Shown here in pieces: positions 37,377-45,911 of a stretch of 47,704 nt of DNA. The stretch lies in contig CAMDCI010000002.1 in assembly GCA_945889715.1 (NCBI GenBank), positions 1-47,704 on the forward strand, given 5' to 3'. The stretch comes from Bifidobacterium breve (GTDB taxonomy: Bacteria; Actinomycetota; Acidimicrobiia; Acidimicrobiales; Ilumatobacteraceae). The notes under the pieces are model-generated. The model did no database searches and had not been told where the DNA came from. It saw only the letters and a list, made by a program, of their open reading frames with translations. The stretch's first letter is position 1, and each line of letters begins with the position of its first letter. The position numbers and the translations under genes are program-made.

Positions 37377-38077
37377 CAAACCCGATACTTGAACTTCGCA
37401 ATATTCGTGCCTCGTACGGATCAATTGAAGTACTTCATGGAGTGAATCTTTCAATCGGTCGCGGGGAAGTTGTTGCCTTGCTCGGTCCTAATGGTGCGGG
37501 TAAGAGCACCATGATCAAAGTTGTCAGTGGACTCTTACGACCCACATCTGGCCAACTCATCGTGGGTGGTCGTGATGTCACCGGTGCAGCGGCAAACGCA
37601 CTCGCTCGAGCCGGGCTGTGCACGATCCCTGAAGGCCGTGGCATTTTCCCCAACTTGACTGTTCGTGAAAACTTATTGATGGCCACATACAGCGGTCACA
37701 AGTTGTCAGACATTGAAGAACGCACCTACGCCCGCTTTCCACGCCTGTCTGAACGTCGCACACAACTGGCTGGAACCATGTCGGGCGGCGAGCAGCAGAT
37801 GTTGTCATTGGCCCGAGCCCTCGCAACCAATCCGGTGATTTTGTTGCTCGATGAATTGTCGATGGGTCTTGCTCCCTTGATTGTTGCCGAGTTATATCAG
37901 CAGGTCGCGGCGATTGCTGCTGAAGGAGTCTCAGTTTTGGTCGTTGAACAATTTGCCCGTACAGTTCTCGGGGTTGCCGATCAAGCTGTTCTCCTGGCTC
38001 ACGGAAAAGTGCAAGTATCTGGCAAAGCATCCGACATCGGCGAAGATGTACTTGCCGGCGCATATCTAGGTTCATAA
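37373..38077 (+). CDS. livF: LivF-type ABC ATPase
   Basis: GPNGAGKST, MSGGEQQMLSLARAL, LLLDELSMGLAP. Confidence 0.94.
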   Translation: MTNPILELRNIRASYGSIEVLHGVNLSIGRGEVVALLGPNGAGKSTMIKVVSGLLRPTSGQLIVGGRDVTGAAANALARAGLCTIPEGRGIFPNLTVRENLLMATYSGHKLSDIEERTYARFPRLSERRTQLAGTMSGGEQQMLSLARALATNPVILLLDELSMGLAPLIVAELYQQVAAIAAEGVSVLVVEQFARTVLGVADQAVLLAHGKVQVSGKASDIGEDVLAGAYLGS

Positions 38078-38108
38078 TTCTCTGACAAACCAAGAAACGG
38101 ACACGACC

Positions 38109-38477
38109 ATGAACGAAGATCGAATCCAAACCTTTACCGAAGAAATCGGCGAATTGAAGTTGCGCGGCGCACGCGCTGATCGCGAACGCTGGTTGTTGAT
38201 CTTGGGCGGTCTCGGCCTCGTTGCCGGTGTCGGACTGGCGATCTTCGGTGGCTTCCAAGCGAGCGGGACCACAAATTTGGGCGACCAGGTTGCATTCTTG
38301 GCAACTGGAACATTGATTGGCCTCGCGCTTGTCATCGCTGGCGCCGCATTGTTTATTCGCTACTCAATTGCTCGCTTCATGCGCTTCTGGTTAGTGCGTC
38401 TCGTTCACGAGCATCGCAGTGAAACCGACCGCGTGATCAGTGCCCTCAAAGAGATCGAAACAAAACTCAATAAATAG
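38109..38477 (+). CDS. Small membrane protein, two predicted TM segments
   Basis: WLLILGGLGLVAGVGLAIFGG and FLATGTLIGLALVIAGAALFI; charged ends. Confidence 0.7.
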   Translation: MNEDRIQTFTEEIGELKLRGARADRERWLLILGGLGLVAGVGLAIFGGFQASGTTNLGDQVAFLATGTLIGLALVIAGAALFIRYSIARFMRFWLVRLVHEHRSETDRVISALKEIETKLNK

Positions 38478-38480
38478 TTC

Positions 38481-39920
38481 TTAGCGAGCGCGGTAGGTGC
38501 CGCCGCCAAGACCGCTGGTGTCTTTGTTCAAGCGCTTCGACAAGTGCATTCCTTCAAGAATGAACTCAACTGCTGCTGCGACACTGGCCGCGCTGTCATC
38601 GCCGTCAATGAGCGAATCAACAATCGGGCGCAGAGCCGGGATATTGCCAATGAGCATCGCCTGTTCTTCGGAAGGCACATCTTCACCAGTGTGAACAACA
38701 ATGCCTTCTTCAAAAGCAGTGAGCACAGCTCCCGTTAGTTCTGGACTCACAACTTGGCGATAGACGGTGAGAACAGAAGCCTTAATCAGATCGCGCAACA
38801 CTTGCCCCTCGCGACCTTCTTCGAGTGCTTCAATTTCAATCTTGCCGCCAGTCGATGCGGCAAAGGCATCGAGGTCGCACACTCGGGGCACAACATTGGT
38901 TTCACCCAAACGAAGACCACGTCGCAAAGCATTGGCTGCCATTACTTCATAGTTGCTGACACTCAAGCGAACACTGACACCGCTGCGTTGGTTGACTTGA
39001 CTACTACTACGTGCCAACTGGCTAAAGGTGGCAACTACAAGCTCCAAATATGCCGGAACCGAAACCTTGATGTCGCCCACACTTGGCGGACGAGCTTCTT
39101 GGCGAATGATCTGTACTTCAGTAGTGGCCTCAAGCGGATAGTGCGTGCGAATCTGGCTGCCGAAACGATCTTTCAACGGCGTGATGATTCGACCGCGATT
39201 GGTGTAGTCCTCGGGGTTGGCTGATGCAACGAGCAAAACATCAATCGGTAAACGAATCTTGTAACCACGCACTTGCACATCGCGTTCTTCAAGAATGTTC
39301 AATAGCCCGACTTGAATTCGTTCTGATAAGTCAGGAAGTTCGTTAATGGCGAAGATGCCGCGGTTGGTGCGCGGTACTAGGCCGTAATGCAATGTGAGTT
39401 CGTCACTGAGGTAACGACCCTCTGCAACTTTGATGGGGTCAACTTCGCCAATGAGGTCGGCGATTGACGTATCGGGAGTCGCCAACTTTTCACCGAAGCG
39501 CTCATCACGATGCACCCACGTAATTGGTGCCTTGTCACCCTTTTGGTCAACCAGATCGCGAGCGTGCTTAGAGACGGGGTTGTAAGGATCGTCATTAATC
39601 TCACTACCCGCAATGATGGGCAACCACTCATCAAGCAAGCCAGTCAAACTACGAATCATGCGGGTTTTGGCCTGACCACGCTCTCCCAAAAAGATCACGT
39701 CATGTCCGGCCAGAATTGCATTCTCGAGTTGCGGCATGACGGTGTCTTCGTAACCAAGGACTCCATCAAATAAGGGCCGCTTCGCCATGATGCGCGCAAC
39801 TGCATTGCGACGCATCTCTTCTTTGACGGGACGCGACACCCATCCGGATGCTTTCAGTTCACGAATATTGGCCGCTGAGGGTGCCTGAGAAATTGACATA
39901 TCTTGAGAGTAATCCGCCAT
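38481..39920 (-). CDS. MoxR/magnesium-chelatase-like AAA+ ATPase
   Basis: FLGERGQAKTRMIRSL, GIFAINELPDLSERIQVGLLNILEERDVQVRG, LLVASANPEDYTNRGRIITPLKDRFG; resembles remembered Rv0958. Confidence 0.87.
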   Translation of the reverse strand: MADYSQDMSISQAPSAANIRELKASGWVSRPVKEEMRRNAVARIMAKRPLFDGVLGYEDTVMPQLENAILAGHDVIFLGERGQAKTRMIRSLTGLLDEWLPIIAGSEINDDPYNPVSKHARDLVDQKGDKAPITWVHRDERFGEKLATPDTSIADLIGEVDPIKVAEGRYLSDELTLHYGLVPRTNRGIFAINELPDLSERIQVGLLNILEERDVQVRGYKIRLPIDVLLVASANPEDYTNRGRIITPLKDRFGSQIRTHYPLEATTEVQIIRQEARPPSVGDIKVSVPAYLELVVATFSQLARSSSQVNQRSGVSVRLSVSNYEVMAANALRRGLRLGETNVVPRVCDLDAFAASTGGKIEIEALEEGREGQVLRDLIKASVLTVYRQVVSPELTGAVLTAFEEGIVVHTGEDVPSEEQAMLIGNIPALRPIVDSLIDGDDSAASVAAAVEFILEGMHLSKRLNKDTSGLGGGTYRAR

Positions 39921-39966
39921 TGCCGAAACGCAGTGGTCGTGCCCTTTCTCTACTACCGTCTGAGGT

Positions 39967-42135
39967 GTGACAATATCGACCGAACATGAGAATGAGATGT
40001 GGACATCTCTCGATCTCTCAGGTCAATGGCGCGTTACTAAGGCGACTGATGATGCCCTCCGTACCAGCGTTGGGCTCGATACCGACGATGAAGAATGGCC
40101 CACGATTCATGTACCAAGCCATTGGCAATCACACCCGCTCTTTGCCAGCGAAAACGGACCACTTTTGTACCGCAAAGATTTTGAACTTGGCATGCCTGGG
40201 GCCGGTGAACGACGATTCATTGTTGTCGATGGACTTTTTTATCAAGGCGACGTGTGGCTTGATGGCGCGTACTTGGGTGACCCCGAGGGTTACTTCATTC
40301 CACATGCTTACGACATCACGGCGCTCTCAACACTCGATACCGAGCACGTTCTCGCTATCGGTGCGACATGCAGTCCACAGCGAGACAAAAAGGCTAAGCG
40401 CAATATCACTGGGGTCTTTCAGCATTGGGATTGCATCGACTCCGATTTCAACCCCGGTGGAATTTGGCGCGGGGTACGCATTGAGCGATCTGGGCCCGTG
40501 CGTATCGATGCCTTGCGAGTCCTGTGTCGAGATGCTAATGAAGCACGAGCCAACGTCCGCCTGAGTGCACGCCTCGATAGCAATGACGAATTACCAATAC
40601 GAATCATCACCTATGTCAATAACAAAGTTGTTGACGAAATCGAGAAGTCTCTCGCTAGTGGCATCAACAGCATCGACTGGGATATCGATATCGACGAACC
40701 CAAGTTGTGGTGGCCATGGTCAATGGGAGAACAAAACCTCACCAATATCCGAGTTGAAGTTGTACATGACCATGCAATCAGCCACTCGGTCAGTCGACGC
40801 ACTGGATTACGCGAAGTTGCGGTTCAAGATTGGGTGTACTCCATCAATGGCGAACGGATCTTTTTAAAGGGTGCAAATCTTGCACCGACTCGCGCCATGT
40901 TGGGTGATGCCACCGAAGTTGAATTACGACGCGATATCGAACTGGCGCGTGAAGCTGGCCTCGACTTAGTGCGTGTTCACGGCCATATCTCGCGAACCGA
41001 GTTGTATGACGCGGCCGACGAACTTGGCATGTTGATCTGGCAAGACTTTCCACTGCAATGGGGATACGCCCGACAGATTCGGCGAGAAGCAGTGCGTCAA
41101 GCCGAAGAGGCGGTCAACATTCTTGGTCATCATCCGTCAATCATGACCTGGTGTGCGCACAACGAACCGTTCACATTTAATGTCACTCCGGGCGAATCTT
41201 TTGACATCAAGAAAATGGCCATTCCATTTCTTGCCGGTCACCAACTTCCGACGTGGAACAAAAGCGTCCTCGACCGCTGGGTCAAACGTTCGTTTGAAAA
41301 AGCTGATGTCACCCGACCAGTCATTGCGCACAGCGGCGTACTTCCCCACTTGCCCACTCTTGATGGCACCGACAGTCATTTATACTTCGGCTGGTATCAC
41401 GGTGATGAACGAGATCTTCCTGGCTTCGCCGCCAAGATTCCGCGCCTGATGCGATTCGTCAGCGAGTTTGGCGCACAAGCAATTCCTGAATCTTCAGAAT
41501 TCATTGATACTGCCGCATGGCCCAATCTTGATTGGGAAAATCTGGAAAACAAATTTGGTATGCAGCGGGGCAACTTTGAAAATCATGTTCCGGTCGCCGC
41601 ATTCGATAATTTTAATGACTGGCGTTTCGCGACGCAGGTGTACCAGGCCGATGTCATTAGATACCACATCGAAACTCTGCGCCGTTTGAAGTATCGACCG
41701 ACGGGTGGATTTTGCATGTTTGCTTTAAACGATGCGATGCCCATGATTTCGTGGAGCGTGCTTGATCATCACCGAGTGCCGAAGTTGGGCTACACCGCGC
41801 TCGCCGAAGCATGTCGGCCAGTCATTGTGACCGCCGATCGTTTACCGGTTTCAATGCGACCTGGCGATCAACTGCGAATCGCCCTTCATGTCGTGAGCGA
41901 CCTGCATCGCGAACTTGAAAATGCGACAGTCACTGCAACTGTTGAATCAACTGGCGACCCACAGGTCTGGAAATTTGAAGGCGCGATTGCTGCAGACGAC
42001 TGCACCCTGGTTGGGCACATCATGATGACAGCACCGTTTGCCGAAGGCCCGGTGGTATTAGATCTGACGCTCGTTAGTGGAGATGTCGTTGCGACAAACC
42101 GCTATCAAACGGTTGTCATAGCAAAATTGACATAG
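39967..42135 (+). CDS. Glycoside hydrolase family 2-like (beta-mannosidase/beta-galactosidase type)
   Basis: LSGQWRV, HVPSHWQ, YQGDVWLDGAYLGDPEGYFIPHAYDIT, FLKGANLAPTRAM, WQDFPLQWGY, WCAHNEPF. Start uncertain (GTG 39967 or ATG 39997). Confidence 0.85.
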   Translation: MTISTEHENEMWTSLDLSGQWRVTKATDDALRTSVGLDTDDEEWPTIHVPSHWQSHPLFASENGPLLYRKDFELGMPGAGERRFIVVDGLFYQGDVWLDGAYLGDPEGYFIPHAYDITALSTLDTEHVLAIGATCSPQRDKKAKRNITGVFQHWDCIDSDFNPGGIWRGVRIERSGPVRIDALRVLCRDANEARANVRLSARLDSNDELPIRIITYVNNKVVDEIEKSLASGINSIDWDIDIDEPKLWWPWSMGEQNLTNIRVEVVHDHAISHSVSRRTGLREVAVQDWVYSINGERIFLKGANLAPTRAMLGDATEVELRRDIELAREAGLDLVRVHGHISRTELYDAADELGMLIWQDFPLQWGYARQIRREAVRQAEEAVNILGHHPSIMTWCAHNEPFTFNVTPGESFDIKKMAIPFLAGHQLPTWNKSVLDRWVKRSFEKADVTRPVIAHSGVLPHLPTLDGTDSHLYFGWYHGDERDLPGFAAKIPRLMRFVSEFGAQAIPESSEFIDTAAWPNLDWENLENKFGMQRGNFENHVPVAAFDNFNDWRFATQVYQADVIRYHIETLRRLKYRPTGGFCMFALNDAMPMISWSVLDHHRVPKLGYTALAEACRPVIVTADRLPVSMRPGDQLRIALHVVSDLHRELENATVTATVESTGDPQVWKFEGAIAADDCTLVGHIMMTAPFAEGPVVLDLTLVSGDVVATNRYQTVVIAKLT

Positions 42136-42139
42136 CAAA

Positions 42140-42916
42140 TTAGCTGCGCGAGATTTCTTTACGGTTCTTGAACTTGGACTTGCGGTAGTCCTTGTTCATC
42201 AATGCAATGACGTCAATCGAAATTTCTTTCGGGCACGCCGCTTCGCATTCTCCATGATTGGTGCATGATCCGAAGTACTCATCCATCGTCTCAACCATGG
42301 CCTCAGTGCGCTTGAAACGCTCGGCCTGACCCTGAGGCAACAAGTTCAGGTGAGCAATCTTGGCAGCAGTAAACAAGTTGGCTGCACCATTGGGACACGC
42401 TGCAACACACGCCCCACAACCAATGCACTGCGCCGAGTCCATTGCTGCATCGGCAACACTCTTCGGAATCGGAATGAGGTTGGCGTCGGGCGCACCACCC
42501 GTGTTTGCCGAAATGAATCCACCAGATTCGATGATGCGGTCAAATGCTGAACGGTCAACCATCAAGTCTTTGATGATCGGGAATGCCGAAGCACGCCACG
42601 GCTCGATCACAATTTCGTCACCACTCTTGAACTTGCGCATATGCAACTGACAGGTTGCAGTGCTGCGCTCTGGCCCATGGGCTTGACCGTTGATCATCAA
42701 CGAACAAGTTCCACAGATTCCTTCACGACAGTCATGGTCGAATACCACGGGCAACTTGTTCTCGCCGATGAGTCCTTCGTTGAGCACATCAAGCATTTCA
42801 AGGAACGATGCTTCATCGCTGATCTCGGGCATGATGTGATCCTCAAAGTGACCCTTGTCGGTCGGACCTGACTGACGCCAGATTTTGAGTTTGAGGTTCT
42901 TGAGATGGTTGCTCAC
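42140..42916 (-). CDS. sdhB: Succinate dehydrogenase/fumarate reductase iron-sulfur subunit
   Basis: [49 protein letters not shown]. Confidence 0.95.
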   Translation of the reverse strand: MSNHLKNLKLKIWRQSGPTDKGHFEDHIMPEISDEASFLEMLDVLNEGLIGENKLPVVFDHDCREGICGTCSLMINGQAHGPERSTATCQLHMRKFKSGDEIVIEPWRASAFPIIKDLMVDRSAFDRIIESGGFISANTGGAPDANLIPIPKSVADAAMDSAQCIGCGACVAACPNGAANLFTAAKIAHLNLLPQGQAERFKRTEAMVETMDEYFGSCTNHGECEAACPKEISIDVIALMNKDYRKSKFKNRKEISRS

Positions 42917-44835
42917 TTGTAGCTCCGTGTCGCTAGGTGAATTGCTTCAAAATTGAGTTCTTCTTTATGGCGAATTGACTTCGTTGGGTCGCCGGTCCAT
43001 TCCCAGGCAGCAACGTGGGCGAACTTTTCGTCGTCACGCATCGCTTCGCCTTCTTCGGTCTGGTACTCGGCGCGGAAGTGGCCGCCACAGCTTTCATCAC
43101 GCTCGAGAGCGTCACGGCACATCAACATGCCCAACTGGAAGAAGTCATCAACACGACCAGCTTTTTCAAGCGTCTGGTTCATGCTCTCGGCATCACCAGT
43201 GACTCGTAAATCTTTTTGGAATTCTTCGTACAGTGCTGGCAGTTCTGACAACGCCTTTTCAAGACCTTGTTGTGTGCGCTCCATGCCGCAGTAATCCCAA
43301 ATGATGCGGCCAACTTCGCGGTGGAAGTAGTCGGGCGAACGGGTTCCCTTGATGTCGACGTAGCCCTGATAGCGAGTTTGCGCGGCCATCTCGGCTTCTT
43401 TGAATGCTGGGTGATCGGTGCCCGGAATTGGCTTATTCAACATTGGTGCCAAGTAGTTGCCGATTGTGTACGGCAACACGAAGTAACCGTCGGCCAAACC
43501 TTGCATCAGCGCCGAAGCGCCTAAGCGGTTTGCACCGTGATCGGAGAAGTTCGCTTCGCCGGCGGCATACAAACCAGGAATGTTGGTCATGAGTTCGTAG
43601 TCGACCCACAAACCACCCATGGTGTAGTGCGTTGCTGGGTAGATGCGCATCGGCATGTCGTAGGGATTTTCGCCAGCAATGCGTTCGTACATTTGGAACA
43701 AGTTGCCGTAACGCTCTTCAACAACATCTTTACCAAGACGATTGATGGCGTCACTAAAGTCGAGGTACACGCCATTTTTCAATGGACCAACACCACGACC
43801 CGAATCGACTGAGCGCTTGGCAGCGCGTGACGAAATGTCGCGCGGTGCCAGGTTTCCGTAACTCGGGTACAAACGCTCGAGAATGTAATCGCGCTCTGCT
43901 TCAGGAACCTGTGAAGCCGAACGGGTTTCATCTGGATTCTGTGGAACCCACACGCGGCCATCGTTACGCAACGACTCTGACATGAGTGTCAACTTCGACT
44001 GTGTGGGGTCGCTCTGTGGAATACAGGTTGGGTGAATCTGCGTGTAGCACGGGTTCGCGAATGCTGCACCTTTGCGGTGAGCGCGCCATGCAGCAGTGAC
44101 GTTGCAGGCCATTGCATTAGTCGACAAGTAGAAGACGTTTCCGTATCCACCAGTTGCCATAACAACTGCGTGTGCCGAGTGTGAAACAACTTCACCGTTC
44201 ACCAAGTCGCGAGTCACGATGCCGGCGCAACGACCTTCGATAGTGACAACGTCTACCAGTTCAGTGCGGTTGAACATGCGCACATTGCCAAGACCAATTT
44301 GGCGAGCAAGTTGCTGGTACGCGCCAAGTAACAACTGCTGACCAGTCTGACCGCGCGCATAGAACGTACGACTCACTTGTGCACCACCGAATGAACGGTT
44401 GTCGAGCATTCCGCCATATTCACGGGCGAATGGAACCCCTTGGGCAACCATTTGGTCGATGATATTCACTGACACTTCTGCCAAACGATGCACATTGGCC
44501 TCGCGTGAACGGAAGTCTCCGCCCTTAATGGTGTCGTAGAACAAACGGTGAACACTGTCGCCGTCGCCCTGATAGTTCTTCGCTGCGTTGATTCCACCTT
44601 GTGCAGCAATCGAGTGGGCGCGACGCGGTGAATCGTGGAACGTGAATACATCAACTTGGTAACCAAGTTCGGCCATGGTTGCCGCGGCTGATGCACCAGC
44701 GAGTCCCGAACCAACAACGATGACCTTGAATTTGCGCTTGTTACCAGGCGCAACCAACTTGGCATCTTCTTTGTAGGTATTCCACTTGTCGTTAATCGAG
44801 CCAGCGGGGATTTTGGAATTGAGCGTGATCGTCAT
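42913..44835 (-). CDS. sdhA: Succinate dehydrogenase/fumarate reductase flavoprotein subunit
   Basis: [75 protein letters not shown]. Confidence 0.96.
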   Translation of the reverse strand: MTITLNSKIPAGSINDKWNTYKEDAKLVAPGNKRKFKVIVVGSGLAGASAAATMAELGYQVDVFTFHDSPRRAHSIAAQGGINAAKNYQGDGDSVHRLFYDTIKGGDFRSREANVHRLAEVSVNIIDQMVAQGVPFAREYGGMLDNRSFGGAQVSRTFYARGQTGQQLLLGAYQQLARQIGLGNVRMFNRTELVDVVTIEGRCAGIVTRDLVNGEVVSHSAHAVVMATGGYGNVFYLSTNAMACNVTAAWRAHRKGAAFANPCYTQIHPTCIPQSDPTQSKLTLMSESLRNDGRVWVPQNPDETRSASQVPEAERDYILERLYPSYGNLAPRDISSRAAKRSVDSGRGVGPLKNGVYLDFSDAINRLGKDVVEERYGNLFQMYERIAGENPYDMPMRIYPATHYTMGGLWVDYELMTNIPGLYAAGEANFSDHGANRLGASALMQGLADGYFVLPYTIGNYLAPMLNKPIPGTDHPAFKEAEMAAQTRYQGYVDIKGTRSPDYFHREVGRIIWDYCGMERTQQGLEKALSELPALYEEFQKDLRVTGDAESMNQTLEKAGRVDDFFQLGMLMCRDALERDESCGGHFRAEYQTEEGEAMRDDEKFAHVAAWEWTGDPTKSIRHKEELNFEAIHLATRSYK

Positions 44836-44869
44836 TTTGAATATCTCCTAGTAATTCCGTGTGTACCGG

Positions 44870-45643
44870 TCAGCCGACAACGCCGGCAAGAACTGCAATC
44901 GGGAACGAAACATTGCCAACGACGATGATCGTGGCAAATGAGGTCGCAACAGCGCGACGCCATTTGTTGAAACGCGGATTGTTCCATCCAAGTGATTGAA
45001 ACAGGCTCCACACACCGTGGAACAAGTGCGTACCTAGTGCGATGTTGGCCAAAATGTAGAAGACGGCCACGGGGACTCGCTCAAGACTGAAGGCCACTGC
45101 GCCGTACACATCTTTCAATCCTTCGGAATCTTTGGTGCCGACATATTCATTGACTGCACCGGCTCCGAAAGTGAGGTCGAGTAAGTGCCAAATCAAGAAC
45201 AACAAAACAATGATGCCGGTGTAGCGCATCGTGCGACTTGCAAAACTTGCAACTTGGTAATCGCGTTCACTTTGGTATTTCACGGGACGGGCCTGCTTGT
45301 TCAGCACGGTCAACGAGTACGCCGCGTGAATGTGCAAGACAGCCATGGTCAACAATCCGCCACGAAGGATCCACAACATGGCCTTCTCGGGAAGGATTGG
45401 GTACAACAACTTTTCTAAGAAGTGGGCGTAGTGATTGAGGTCCGATTGACCCATGTACATCTTCAGGTTGCCGATCATGTGGAAAAGGACAAATCCCAAC
45501 AAACCAATTCCGGTGATGGCCATGACGTACTTCTTGCCAACGGCTGTTCCATATAGATCAATCAAAAACGGCTTGCGCTTGCGAGCGGTTCGTTCGATTG
45601 CGGTTCCGGAAACCGGACCCCTCTTCATCACTGTCTGCGCCAT
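44870..45643 (-). CDS. sdhC: Succinate dehydrogenase cytochrome b558-type membrane subunit
   Basis: GLLGFVLFHMIGNLKMYMG, LHIHAAYSL, TGIIVLLFLIWHLLDLTFG, GTHLFHGVWSLFQSLGWN; upstream of sdhAB. ATG 45643 preferred over 45781. Confidence 0.92.
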   Translation of the reverse strand: MAQTVMKRGPVSGTAIERTARKRKPFLIDLYGTAVGKKYVMAITGIGLLGFVLFHMIGNLKMYMGQSDLNHYAHFLEKLLYPILPEKAMLWILRGGLLTMAVLHIHAAYSLTVLNKQARPVKYQSERDYQVASFASRTMRYTGIIVLLFLIWHLLDLTFGAGAVNEYVGTKDSEGLKDVYGAVAFSLERVPVAVFYILANIALGTHLFHGVWSLFQSLGWNNPRFNKWRRAVATSFATIIVVGNVSFPIAVLAGVVG

Positions 45644-45672
45644 CGTGACCTGCGCCTTTCGAAAACGGATGC

Positions 45673-45692
45673 GGTTCATCGCACGATGAACC
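45673..45692. promoter_or_regulatory. Perfect inverted repeat GGTTCATCG-CA-CGATGAACC upstream of sdhC
   Basis: 9-bp arms, 2-nt spacer, about 30 nt upstream of the sdhC ATG. Confidence 0.6.
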
Positions 45693-45911
45693 CGCTTTGA
45701 CGCTACCCCCCGAGCACCCGTTGCCCTGAAATCAACCGCCGAAAAAGCTCCCGAATCGACAACCGTCACAAACCCCCGCATAAAAATTTCTGAAAGTTTC
45801 CCGTCACTAATGCCGTGTCATGTCGCACTGAGGGTCGCAAATTATCTACAATTCATTCGCCCGTGGTGGGTGGCCAACCGGGCCGCCTCCGAGTGTCCCA
45901 AGGAGTTACTA

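Noticed and set aside
37578-38258. 226-aa minus-strand ORF opposite livF
   Set aside because: Spans livF and part of the downstream gene in antisense; no family features.
45859-45883. GCCCG...CGGGC hairpin in the hppA leader
   Set aside because: 5-bp GC arms with a 15-nt loop; weak and common in such leaders.
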